This document shows positions 30,261 to 39,074 of a stretch of DNA of 64,000 nt, piece by piece (within the stretch, counting starts at the first letter, position 1; the number at the start of each line of letters is the position of its first letter). The stretch is from Caballeronia peredens. Its GTDB lineage: Bacteria > Pseudomonadota > Gammaproteobacteria > Burkholderiales > Burkholderiaceae. The stretch is taken from positions 62,001 through 126,000 of the forward strand of contig FCOH02000013.1 in assembly GCA_001544595.2 (NCBI GenBank). The letters run 5' to 3'. A program made the translations under genes and the position numbers. Under the pieces are notes generated by a model. That model saw nothing but the letters and a program-made list of their open reading frames with translations. It was not told the origin of the DNA and searched no databases.

Positions 30261-30641
30261 ATGGAAAAAGTCGTCTTGCCTCCGATCCCGGCCAAACGTT
30301 ATTTCACGATTGGCGAAGTCAGCGAACTGTGCGGCGTCAAGCCTCACGTGCTGCGCTATTGGGAACAGGAGTTCACGCAACTGAGGCCGGTGAAGCGGCG
30401 GGGCAATCGTCGCTACTATCAGCATCATGAAGTCCTGCTGATCCGGCGTATCCGCGAGTTGCTGTACGAGCAGGGCTTCACGATCAACGGCGCGCGCAAC
30501 CGGCTCGACTCGCAAGGACGCGCAAGCGCCGACGAAGCCGAGACCGCCGACATGCAGGCCGCGCCGCAAGGTCAGCCGGGCGTCGATGTCGATCAGCTGC
30601 GCAAGGACATTCTTCAGGTGATCGATCTGCTCGGCGGCTGA
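30261..30641 (+). CDS. MerR-family regulator linked to ihfA
   Basis: A 126-residue MerR-family protein with winged-helix start FTIGEVSELCGVKPHVLRYWEQEF and the second helix pair RRYYQHHEVLLIRRIRELLYEQGFTI. The C-terminal third is short with no Cys-rich metal site, so it is not a metal sensor of the classical kind. This gene follows ihfA in many proteobacteria; its targets are unknown. It ends the operon, with a strong terminator downstream. Confidence 0.92.
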   Translation: MEKVVLPPIPAKRYFTIGEVSELCGVKPHVLRYWEQEFTQLRPVKRRGNRRYYQHHEVLLIRRIRELLYEQGFTINGARNRLDSQGRASADEAETADMQAAPQGQPGVDVDQLRKDILQVIDLLGG

Positions 30642-30675
30642 ACGCCGTCCGTCCATCCGAGCACGCATCCCACTA

Positions 30676-30703
30676 TGCCGCGATTCATCGCGGCATTTTT
30701 TTT
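30676..30703 (+). terminator. terminator after the merR-type gene
   Basis: TGCCGCGA (30676-30683), loop TTCA and TCGCGGCA (30688-30695) form a perfect eight-pair stem followed by nine T. Confidence 0.92.
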
Positions 30704-30823
30704 GACCGCTCAACGCCCGCGCTGCATGGTGCGCGCGGCGGCAGTACGATAACGGCTTGCTCTTTCTCGTCATCGCGTCGGTCATGTCGGACGCGGTCAG
30801 GTCACGTCGATTCAGGAGGGCTT

Positions 30824-31423
30824 ATGCGAGTGCTGCTCGTTGGCGCAACCGGTTTGCTGGGCACGGAGATCAGACGCATTCTCGAACCGCAGCATGAAGT
30901 GATCACCGCGAGCCGCAAGGGCTCGGATGTGTCGGTCGATCTGTCGGACAAGGCGAGCATCGTCGCGATGTTCGGCGCGGCGGGCCGGATCGGCGCGGTC
31001 GTGTGCGTCGGCGGGGCGGCGAAGTTCGCGCCGCTCGATGCCCTCGGCGACGATGACTACGCGTTCAGCCTCGCGAACAAGCTCATGGGGCAAGTGAATC
31101 TCGTGCGCTGCGCAATCGGTCACGTCGATGAAGGCGGGTCCGTCACGTTGACGAGCGGCACACTGGCCCAGCAGCCGACGGTGGGCGGCGCGGCGGTGAG
31201 TATCGTGAATGCGGGCGTCGAAGGATTCGCGCGCGCGGCCGCGCTGGAACTCGAAGGCAAGCTGCGCGTGAACGTGGTGAGTCCAGGCTGGGTCTCGGAG
31301 ACGCTGGCGTCGATGGGCCAGGACCCGTCGCGAGGCATTGCGGCGGCGGACGTCGCCCGAGTCTATAAGCGCGCGATCGACGAGCCGATCACCGGACAGA
31401 CGCTGCCCGCGGCTAAGACTTGA
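30824..31423 (+). CDS. atypical short-chain dehydrogenase-like protein
   Basis: A 199-residue Rossmann protein with cofactor loop GATGLLGTEI (7-16), shorter than classical SDRs (~250). The usual Ser appears in TLTSGTL, but the YxxxK motif is not kept: the region reads AAVSIVNAGVEGFARAAALEL, with no Tyr in place. Similar variants exist in Proteobacteria; they may bind NAD(P) without canonical catalysis or use other residues. GAGG precedes the ATG. Its end overlaps a convergent ORF by 11 bases. Confidence 0.8.
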   Translation: MRVLLVGATGLLGTEIRRILEPQHEVITASRKGSDVSVDLSDKASIVAMFGAAGRIGAVVCVGGAAKFAPLDALGDDDYAFSLANKLMGQVNLVRCAIGHVDEGGSVTLTSGTLAQQPTVGGAAVSIVNAGVEGFARAAALELEGKLRVNVVSPGWVSETLASMGQDPSRGIAAADVARVYKRAIDEPITGQTLPAAKT

Positions 31424-31763
31424 TTGCAGCGCCCAGGCGCCGCTTCGGGCGGACGGCTGCGGTGCTGCCCGCCGCTTTTACGTCGACCGACCAGTAGACG
31501 ATGCTCGGCCCGACGCCCCAGGGCGGATAGATGCGCCAGTCGCCGGCGCCGTGATGGAAGAAGTACAGCGCGAACCTGGCGCCCGGCTTCGACGCGCTCA
31601 CGCAGACATAGCGGCTGCCACCGGGATAGATGCGCCCGAAGCGCGTGACGCGCGCGCGGCTCGTCGCTTCGAACCATCTTGCAACTTCCGCGCGCAAGGG
31701 GGAGCAGATTCGATCGGAGCAGATGCGCCTCGGCTGCGCGGGCGCGGTGACGGTCAATGGCAT
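31413..31763 (-). CDS. hypothetical protein
   Basis: A 116-residue ORF I do not recognise. From the ATG at 31763 it encodes PLTVTAPAQPRR, then an amphipathic part (CSPLRAEVARWFEATSRARV), then aromatic-rich sequence (RYVCVSASKPGARFALYFFHHGAGDWRIYPPWG) that looks like a compact beta-rich domain. No signal peptide is seen. A frame extending to 31820 is possible. It converges on the SDR gene with an 11-base overlap, and lies in the loosely packed stretch next to tRNA-Pro. Confidence 0.5.
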   Translation of the reverse strand: MPLTVTAPAQPRRICSDRICSPLRAEVARWFEATSRARVTRFGRIYPGGSRYVCVSASKPGARFALYFFHHGAGDWRIYPPWGVGPSIVYWSVDVKAAGSTAAVRPKRRLGAAIKS

Positions 31764-31894
31764 TGGGCGCCGATTCTGATGTGTCACGTTAAGACTAGAG
31801 CTTAAATCACTGACACACAAGTGTTTTTTTGAGTTTTACGTCTGAATAAACCGTTCCGGCGACGCGGCCGCTGTGCGTTGAAAAAATCGACGCA

Positions 31895-32149
31895 CTACAT
31901 GCTCAAACCCATCATTGCGGTCGTGCTCGACAGCGCTTCTTCTTCGGCGCGAATCCTGAGCATGGCGTCGGCCAATCGGTAGTACAACTGGGCGCGTTCT
32001 TCGAGCAGAGCGGGCGACGCGTTGTGCGGCAACGCATCGTTTGCCATGTCGCCGGCGAGGGCTTGTCCGGCGAAGTAATCTCGCAGCGACATGCCGTAGT
32101 TGCTGTTGCCTGGAAATGCGCGCGGATTATTGAGCTTGTTATAGGCCAT
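31895..32149 (-). CDS. phage-like small hypothetical protein
   Basis: An 84-residue ORF. The central GMSLRDYFAGQALAG and the later LYYRLADAMLRIRAEE resemble a small conserved protein found in phages and prophage remnants (typically GMSLRDYFAAQAL...IADAMLAAR); this recognition is from memory. The ATG at 32149 was chosen because the frame above it runs into tRNA-Pro. It starts 88 bases past the tRNA 3' end, a classic position for an integrated element, but no integrase or att duplication is seen. Confidence 0.65.
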   Translation of the reverse strand: MAYNKLNNPRAFPGNSNYGMSLRDYFAGQALAGDMANDALPHNASPALLEERAQLYYRLADAMLRIRAEEEALSSTTAMMGLSM

Positions 32150-32194
32150 CGTTTTGGCTCGCCGTCTTGCGTGACGTTCTCTGAAGGACAAAAG

Positions 32195-32231
32195 AAAAAG
32201 GCTCTCGGGCCAGAAGCCGGAGAGCCTTTTT
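32195..32231 (-). terminator. terminator of tRNA-Pro
   Basis: AAAAAGGCTCTC (32195-32206) pairs with GAGAGCCTTTTT (32220-32231). Read leftward, the 12-pair stem comes directly after the tRNA and ends in a T-run. Confidence 0.88.
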
Positions 32232-32234
32232 GAT

Positions 32235-32313
<79 letters not shown>

Positions 32314-32323
32314 AAAGAACGAA

Positions 32324-32352
32324 AGTATATCAAAGAGAAACGAATAGTAGAA
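32324..32352 (-). promoter_or_regulatory. promoter of tRNA-Pro
   Basis: On the minus strand a good -10 box TATACT (32324-32329) lies 17 bases from a weaker -35 box TTCTAC (32347-32352). The tRNA starts 10 bases after the -10 box. Confidence 0.6.
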
Positions 32353-32403
32353 CTGCTGCGATGAATTTCGCGACTCCGCTCAGCAAATTCACTCGCCGCG
32401 GCC

Positions 32404-32808
32404 TCAAAGCGGCAACTCCGATTGCGAGTACGGCGACGTCTGAATCTGCAGGGAATCGTGGCCGCCGCGCGGTCTGCGTTCGCCGTCGAGCGCCAGACGC
32501 TGACGCCTGCGAAATCGCCACGCCAGCAGCAAGGACACGGTGCACGGAATCAGATAAGTCAGGACGCGCGCGCTCCAGGCCGTGCGCGAGGCAAGATGGT
32601 CATACGGCGTGTGGTCGTTGAAGTTGGCCGACGCGAAGATCATCGTCAACGTGAAGTCGAGCAGCATCGCCATGAAGCAGAGGGCGAAGAAGAGCAGCGC
32701 GCCGTTCCACCGCAACGTTCGATGAGTTGCGTTGATCGTGCGGCAAATGAACAGCATCAGGCCGAGCAAAGTCAGACTGAATGCCAGCGGAAGCCAGGGA
32801 AAATCCAT
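32404..32808 (-). CDS. hypothetical three-helix membrane protein
   Basis: A 134-residue protein with three hydrophobic segments: about 5-22 (LPLAFSLTLLGLMLFI), 37-58 (GALLFFALCFMAMLLDFTLTM) and 88-105 (ARVLTYLIPCTVSLLLAW), followed by a basic tail RFRRRQR. The family is not recognised. The ATG at 32808 directly precedes the first helix; the frame is open 40 codons further up but that part is non-hydrophobic and Arg-rich. It lies between tRNA-Pro and a LysR gene. Confidence 0.6.
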   Translation of the reverse strand: MDFPWLPLAFSLTLLGLMLFICRTINATHRTLRWNGALLFFALCFMAMLLDFTLTMIFASANFNDHTPYDHLASRTAWSARVLTYLIPCTVSLLLAWRFRRRQRLALDGERRPRGGHDSLQIQTSPYSQSELPL

Positions 32809-32991
32809 ATCGCGCAACCCTCGCGTGCGAATGACGGGAATGTTCCCGGCGGCGCGCAAGGTGACAATCTGTCGCATCGCGAGCGCCCGAGCCGGGAGCG
32901 GACGCGATGATTGCATGCGGCAGATCATGCAAGAATAAGAGTATTCCTAATCGTATTGGCCGATGCAGCTACGGGCCCACGAGGACTCCGG

Positions 32992-33876
32992 CTACGCGTC
33001 CGACAGCGCCTCGGACAGGAAATCGATGAAGGTGCGCACCTTGGTCGTCATGTATTTGCGGCTCGTGTAGACCGCGTACACGGACGGCGCGAAGGCCGTG
33101 TAGTCCGGCAGCACGCGCACGAGCGCGCCCGACGCGAGTTCCGGTTCGACGATCCACGCCGGAAAGTACGCAAGGCCGAGCCCGGCGCGCACGAGTTGCA
33201 GCGCCATCGACGTATCGTTGGTTTTCAGGACGGCGCGGTTCTTCACGGTGAAGACGCCGTCCGGACCCGTCAGTGTGACCGACTCGATGTTGGTGTAAGT
33301 CGGCAGCACCATGCGATGCCGCGCGACGTCGTCCGGATGTCGCAGGTTGCCGTGCAGCTCCAGATACGCGCGCGATCCCGCGAGCACGAACGGCATCTTG
33401 CACAGCGGCCGCACGATCAGCGAAGGCGACGGCTCGGACGTCGCGCGCAACGCCATGTCGTAGCCTTCCTCGACCAGATCGACGAAGCGGTTTTCCAGCC
33501 GCAGATCGACCAGCACGCCCGGATAACGGGCCTGATACGCGACGAGCAGATCCGCGAACTTGCGGTTCGCGAACCAGCCGGGCGCGGTCACCTTGAGCAC
33601 GCCCTGCGGCTGCGCGGTCTGCACGCCGACGGCGGATTCGGCCGCCTGAAGAATGTCGAGTGCCTCGCTGCACTGCTCGTAGTACACGCTGCCGGCTTCG
33701 GTCAGGCTCAGATGGCGCGTCGTCCGGTTCAGGAGCCGTACGCCCAGCTGGCGTTCGAGATTGGCGACATGTTTGCTCGTCATCGCGGTCGAGATGTCGA
33801 GCCGCTCGGCGGCCTTGACGAAGCTGCCGGCTTCGACGACCTCGCGAAACACGCGCAGGCTGGTCAGTGCGTCCAT
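32992..33876 (-). CDS. LysR-family transcriptional regulator
   Basis: A 294-residue full-length LysR regulator: HTH at 1-60 (LRVFREVVEAGSFVKAAERL, then TRHLSLTEAG) and an effector domain ending VYAVYTSRKYMTTKVRTFIDFL. It is divergent from a DoxX gene across 102 bases, the usual arrangement in which a LysR protein controls its neighbour; a 13-base dyad lies between them. The effector is unknown. Confidence 0.93.
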   Translation of the reverse strand: MDALTSLRVFREVVEAGSFVKAAERLDISTAMTSKHVANLERQLGVRLLNRTTRHLSLTEAGSVYYEQCSEALDILQAAESAVGVQTAQPQGVLKVTAPGWFANRKFADLLVAYQARYPGVLVDLRLENRFVDLVEEGYDMALRATSEPSPSLIVRPLCKMPFVLAGSRAYLELHGNLRHPDDVARHRMVLPTYTNIESVTLTGPDGVFTVKNRAVLKTNDTSMALQLVRAGLGLAYFPAWIVEPELASGALVRVLPDYTAFAPSVYAVYTSRKYMTTKVRTFIDFLSEALSDA

Positions 33877-33927
33877 CGATCATTTCCTGTCGGGAAACAA
33901 AACGCCAATATTAGCCGGATTTATCGA

Positions 33928-33940
33928 CAGACGATGTCTG
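33928..33940. promoter_or_regulatory. 13-base dyad between LysR and doxX-type genes
   Basis: CAGAC-GAT-GTCTG is a perfect inverted repeat in the 102-base divergent region, about 40-50 bases from each start codon. Position and size suit a LysR-type site, but the short arms make chance occurrence possible. Confidence 0.35.
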
Positions 33941-33978
33941 CATAGACTCATCGCAATCCACTTTCGAAGGAGTTCGCG

Positions 33979-34401
33979 ATGTCCGCTCAAATCCGTCCGG
34001 CAGCGCCTGCCGCGCACGTCACGCCCGCGCTGGCGCCTTACGCGCATGCGCTGCTGCGCATCGTCGCGTCGTATCTGCTGCTGACGCACGCGTGCGCGAA
34101 GCTGTTTCATGTGCCGCACATCGCCATGTTCGATGGCCTGCCGTTGTTCTCGCTGCTCGGCGCGGCGGGGATCATCGAACTCGTCGGCGGCGTGCTCGTG
34201 CTCGTGGGCTTCTTCGCGCGCGCCGCGGCGTTCGTGCTGTCGGGGGAACTGGCGTTCGCGTATTTCATCGGCCACGCATCACAGGGACACTTCTTCCTGC
34301 CGCTGCTGAATCAGGGCGAGCCGGCCGTGCTGCTGTCGTTCGTTTATCTGTTCATCGCGGCGGCGGGGCCGGGCGCGTGGAGTCTCGACGCGCGCCGCTG
34401 A
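33979..34401 (+). CDS. DoxX-family membrane protein
   Basis: A 140-residue four-helix DoxX protein. Family stretches are LLRIVASYLLLTHACAKLFH near the N-terminus, LIELVGGVLVLVGFFAR-like sequence in helix 2 and GELAFAYFIGHA in helix 3. DoxX members are inner-membrane proteins linked to redox or quinone biology, mostly uncharacterised. AAGGAG precedes the ATG. It is divergent from a LysR gene and ends one base before a convergent second LysR gene. Confidence 0.9.
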   Translation: MSAQIRPAAPAAHVTPALAPYAHALLRIVASYLLLTHACAKLFHVPHIAMFDGLPLFSLLGAAGIIELVGGVLVLVGFFARAAAFVLSGELAFAYFIGHASQGHFFLPLLNQGEPAVLLSFVYLFIAAAGPGAWSLDARR

Positions 34402-34402
34402 A

Positions 34403-35326
34403 TTACTTCGGCCACTCATCGAGTTCGTCATTGAAGAGCGACGCGACGATGCCGCGCAGCCAAACCGTGCGCGCATCGTTATGAAACTTGCGATGCCAGT
34501 GCTGCTTCAGATCGAAGCGCGGCAGCGCGAGCGGCGGCTCGGCGAGCGTGATCGACGCATGTTCCGCGACGTACGCAAAGCCGATCGCGTGCGGCACCGT
34601 CGCGATGAGATCGGTGCGCGACAGGATGAACGGCAGGCTCATGAAGTGCGGCGTTTCCAGCACCGCGCGGCGCCGCACGCGTTCGCGGTCGAGATAATTT
34701 TCCAGCACTTCCTGGCTGCGGCCTTCGGCGCGCACGACCGCGTGGCCGCATGCGAGAAAGTGTTCGAGCGTGAGCGGCTGGTTGGCGAACGGATGATCGC
34801 GGCGCATCAGGCAGATGAAGCGGTGCGAAAAGAGCCGCTGCTGAAAGAAGTTGTTGCCGCGCAGATCGGGGAAATAGCCGACGGCGAGATCGATCTCGCC
34901 GGCTTCGAGGCCGCGCTCCACATCGCCGTGCGACGCCGACACGGAACGCAGATTCGCATTCGGCGCTTCCTTCGCGAACGCCTGCAACAGACGCGGCAGG
35001 AACACGATTTCACCGACATCGGATAGCGCGATCGAAAAAGTCTCGGCGCTCGCGGACGGGTCGAAGTGCTGCCGGTCGAGCAGGCCGCGCTCGATGCGCG
35101 CGAGCGCCTCGCGTGCGGCGGGCACGAGCGCGAGCGTGCGCGGCGTCGGTTCCATGCCGCGCGACGTGCGCACGAAGAGCGGGTCGTTGAAGTACTCGCG
35201 CAGCCGCGCGAGCGCCGTCGACACGCGCGGCTGGCTCACGCCGAGACGCTCGGCGGCGCGGCTCACGTTGCGCGTTTCCTCGATGGCGACGAGGTACGGG
35301 ATCAGATTCAGATCGAGGTCGTTCAT
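34403..35326 (-). CDS. LysR-family transcriptional regulator, NodD/NahR-like
   Basis: A 307-residue LysR regulator opening MNDLDLNLIPYLVAIEETRNVSRAAERLG, with LREYFNDPLFVRTSRGMEPT, the form typical of the NodD/NahR/LinR branch that often senses aromatic or related compounds. The ATG at 35326 gives the canonical start; the frame extends 19 codons upstream. It lies next to pcaR and the pca cluster, but divergence is lost, so a link with aromatic catabolism is only suggested. Confidence 0.92.
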   Translation of the reverse strand: MNDLDLNLIPYLVAIEETRNVSRAAERLGVSQPRVSTALARLREYFNDPLFVRTSRGMEPTPRTLALVPAAREALARIERGLLDRQHFDPSASAETFSIALSDVGEIVFLPRLLQAFAKEAPNANLRSVSASHGDVERGLEAGEIDLAVGYFPDLRGNNFFQQRLFSHRFICLMRRDHPFANQPLTLEHFLACGHAVVRAEGRSQEVLENYLDRERVRRRAVLETPHFMSLPFILSRTDLIATVPHAIGFAYVAEHASITLAEPPLALPRFDLKQHWHRKFHNDARTVWLRGIVASLFNDELDEWPK

Positions 35327-35401
35327 GGAACCGTGGCGAAGGGCTTTGTTATCGATGGTCGCGCGCGCATCGGCGTCCGTCAACGCAGGACGGCGTCACG
35401 T

Positions 35402-36220
35402 TCAGCCGCGCCGCGCGACCATCTCCGACACGCGCTGCGCCGCTTCCTGAAGCGGTTCCAGAAAGGCCTTCACCATCTGCTTCGCGTTCTTTCGCTGCGC
35501 GTTGCCGCTGATGTTCAGCGCCGCGATCACGCGGCCTTGCCGGTCGCGGATCGGCGCGGACATCGAAATCAGGCCTTCTTCCAGTTCCTGATCGACGATC
35601 GCCCAGCCCTGGCGGCGCACGACGGCGATCGCTTCCTTGAGCGTGTCTCGATCGACGATGGTGCGCGGCGTGCGCGCGACGAGCGAGCTCGCGTCGAGCG
35701 CTTCGTCGAGGCGCGCGTCGTCGAGGGCGGCGAGCAGCACGCGGCCCATCGACGTGCAGAACGCAGGCAGCCGGCTGCCGATCGACAGATTCTGCGTGAT
35801 GATCTTGTGCGTCGGCACGCGCAGCACGTAGACGATCTCAGCGCCGTTCAGCACGGCCGCCGAGCAACTCTCGTGCACCTGCTCGACAAGATCTTCCATC
35901 ACCGGCTCGGCGAGATTCCAGAAGGGCATCGAGGTCAGATACGCGAACCCGAGGTCGAGGATCTTCGGCGTCAGCTGAAAGAGCCGCCCGTCCGCTTCCA
36001 CATAGCCGAGCGACTGCAACGTCAGCAGGATGCGGCGCGCGCCCGCGCGCGTGAGGCCGGTCGCGCCGGCGACGTCCGTCAGCGTCTGCGCGGGGCGGTT
36101 CGCATCGAACGAGCGGATCACCGCGAGCCCGCGCGCGAACGACTGCACGTAGGCATCGCCGGGACGCGACTGGGCATCCTGGGGCTCGGCGTCCTGATTG
36201 AGCATGGCTGAATTCGTCAT
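35402..36220 (-). CDS. pcaR: IclR-family regulator of the pca genes (PcaR type)
   Basis: A 272-residue IclR-family protein: winged HTH at about 25-90 (SFARGLAVIRSFDANRPAQTL, GLTRAGARRILLTLQSLGYV) and effector domain with CSAAVLNGAEIVYVLRVPT and LEEGLISMSAPIRDRQG. This matches PcaR/PcaU/PobR proteins that activate beta-ketoadipate genes with beta-ketoadipate as inducer. It is divergent from pcaIJ with paired dyads between. Start is 36220; an in-frame ATG at 36205 is possible since neither has a clear Shine-Dalgarno. The frame stays open far upstream only because the antisense of pca genes lacks stops. Confidence 0.92.
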   Translation of the reverse strand: MTNSAMLNQDAEPQDAQSRPGDAYVQSFARGLAVIRSFDANRPAQTLTDVAGATGLTRAGARRILLTLQSLGYVEADGRLFQLTPKILDLGFAYLTSMPFWNLAEPVMEDLVEQVHESCSAAVLNGAEIVYVLRVPTHKIITQNLSIGSRLPAFCTSMGRVLLAALDDARLDEALDASSLVARTPRTIVDRDTLKEAIAVVRRQGWAIVDQELEEGLISMSAPIRDRQGRVIAALNISGNAQRKNAKQMVKAFLEPLQEAAQRVSEMVARRG

Positions 36221-36332
36221 AGGGCTAAAAGGGAAAAGCGCGAACCGGCGACCGGAACGAACCGACTCCGTGAAAACCCGCAGTTTGCGCATGCTTCGTT
36301 GACACGGCAACGAACGCGGGACTACCATGCCG

Positions 36333-36370
36333 ATGTTCGCTAAACGAATCCATGTTCGCATGACGAACAT
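36333..36370. promoter_or_regulatory. tandem PcaR-type operator dyads
   Basis: ATGTTCG-N5-CGAACAT (36352-36370) is a perfect seven-base inverted repeat. A second copy, ATGTTCG-N5-CGAA, begins at 36333, 19 bases upstream, about two helical turns. GTTCG-type repeats of this kind are known as PcaU/PobR/PcaR sites. They lie 90-130 bases before pcaI and 113-150 bases from the pcaR start. Confidence 0.72.
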
Positions 36371-36460
36371 TTTGAAGCAAGTCTGATTTCGAGCAGGTAA
36401 ACCCCGAGTTCGGGACGGACGCGCTAGCCAAAGCGGCGTCCAGACTGGAGAAGAACGGCA

Positions 36461-37165
36461 ATGATCAACAAGATTTTCGATTCGCTCGCCTCGGCCGTGG
36501 CCGACGTCAACGACGGAGCGACCATCATGATCGGCGGTTTCGGCACGGCGGGCATGCCGTCCGAGCTGATCGACGCGCTCATCGAGCAGGGCGCGCGCGA
36601 GCTGACGATCGTCAACAACAATGCCGGCAACGGCGACACGGGCCTCGCCGCCTTGCTCAAGGCGAAGCGCGTGCGCAAGATCCTCTGCTCGTTTCCGCGT
36701 CAGACGGACTCGCATGTCTTCGACGCGCTCTATCGCGCGGGCGAAATCGAACTCGAACTCGTGCCGCAGGGCAATCTCGCGGAGCGCATTCGTGCGGCGG
36801 GCGCGGGCATTGGCGGCTTCTTCACGCCGACCGGTTACGGCACGAAGCTCGCGGAAGGCAAGGAAACGCGCGTGATCGACGGCAAGCACTACGTGCTGGA
36901 AGCGCCGCTGCACGCGGATTTCGCGCTCGTGAAGGCATATAAGGGCGACCGCTGGGGCAATCTGGTCTATCGTAAGACTGCGCGCAACTTCGGCCCGATC
37001 ATGGCGAGCGCCGCCAAAACGGCGATCGTGCAGGTGTCGAAGGTCGTGCCGCTCGGCGAGCTGGACCCCGAAAACATCGTGACGCCGGGCATCTTCGTGC
37101 AGCGCGTCGTGGAAGTGCCGCAAGCCGTGCATCAGGCAGAACTCGCAGCGGAACTCGCAGCTTAA
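36461..37165 (+). CDS. pcaI: 3-oxoadipate CoA-transferase subunit A
   Basis: A 234-residue alpha subunit that, with PcaJ, activates 3-oxoadipate with CoA from succinyl-CoA, the penultimate step of the beta-ketoadipate pathway. Seen are IMIGGFGTAGMPSELIDAL, ELTIVNNNAGNGDTGLA and FFTPTGYGTKLAEGKETR. A GGAG element precedes the ATG. It is the first gene of the six-gene pcaIJFBDC operon and lies opposite pcaR. Confidence 0.95.
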   Translation: MINKIFDSLASAVADVNDGATIMIGGFGTAGMPSELIDALIEQGARELTIVNNNAGNGDTGLAALLKAKRVRKILCSFPRQTDSHVFDALYRAGEIELELVPQGNLAERIRAAGAGIGGFFTPTGYGTKLAEGKETRVIDGKHYVLEAPLHADFALVKAYKGDRWGNLVYRKTARNFGPIMASAAKTAIVQVSKVVPLGELDPENIVTPGIFVQRVVEVPQAVHQAELAAELAA

Positions 37166-37177
37166 GGAAGAAAAGCC

Positions 37178-37834
37178 ATGAAGAAACTCACTCGTGACGA
37201 AATGGCCAAGCGCGTGGCCGCCGATATTCCCGAAGGCGCGTATGTGAACCTGGGCATCGGCGTGCCGACGCTCGTCGCCAATCACCTCGCGGCGGATCGC
37301 GAAATTTTCCTGCACAGCGAAAACGGTCTGCTCGGCATGGGCCCGGCGCCCGCGAAGGGTGCCGAAGACGACGAACTCATCAACGCCGGCAAACAGCATG
37401 TGACGCTGCTCACGGGCGGCGCGTATTTCCATCACGCGGATTCGTTCGCGATGATGCGCGGCGGTCACCTCGACTTCTGCGTGCTCGGCGCGTTCCAGGT
37501 GTCGGCGACCGGCGATCTCGCGAACTGGCACACCGGCGCGCCCGACGCGATTCCGGCCGTCGGCGGCGCAATGGACCTCGCGATCGGCGCGAAACAGGTC
37601 TACGTGATGATGGAACTGCTCACGAAGCAAGGCGAAAGCAAGCTGGTCGCACAGTGTTCGTATCCGGTGACGGGCGTGCAGTGCGTCGACCGCGTGTACA
37701 CGGATCTCGCGGTGTTCGACGTGACGCCGGAAGGCTTCGTCGTGCGCGAAATCGTGGAAGGCCTGTCGTTCGACGAATTGCAGAAGCTGGCGCAAGTGCC
37801 GCTTCAATACGCGCCGCTGACCGAAGCTGCCTGA
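37178..37834 (+). CDS. pcaJ: 3-oxoadipate CoA-transferase subunit B
   Basis: A 218-residue beta subunit with catalytic Glu48 in HSENGLLGMGP and the YVNLGIGVPTLVANHL stretch. It is paralogous to ScoB at 17.7 kb, but its place between pcaI and pcaF assigns it to 3-oxoadipate. It starts 12 bases after pcaI ends, with AAGGAAG before the ATG. Confidence 0.95.
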   Translation: MKKLTRDEMAKRVAADIPEGAYVNLGIGVPTLVANHLAADREIFLHSENGLLGMGPAPAKGAEDDELINAGKQHVTLLTGGAYFHHADSFAMMRGGHLDFCVLGAFQVSATGDLANWHTGAPDAIPAVGGAMDLAIGAKQVYVMMELLTKQGESKLVAQCSYPVTGVQCVDRVYTDLAVFDVTPEGFVVREIVEGLSFDELQKLAQVPLQYAPLTEAA

Positions 37835-37867
37835 GACCTGAGAGATAAAAGAGAACTGGAGCAACTG

Positions 37868-39070
<1,203 letters not shown>

Positions 39071-39074
39071 TTAC

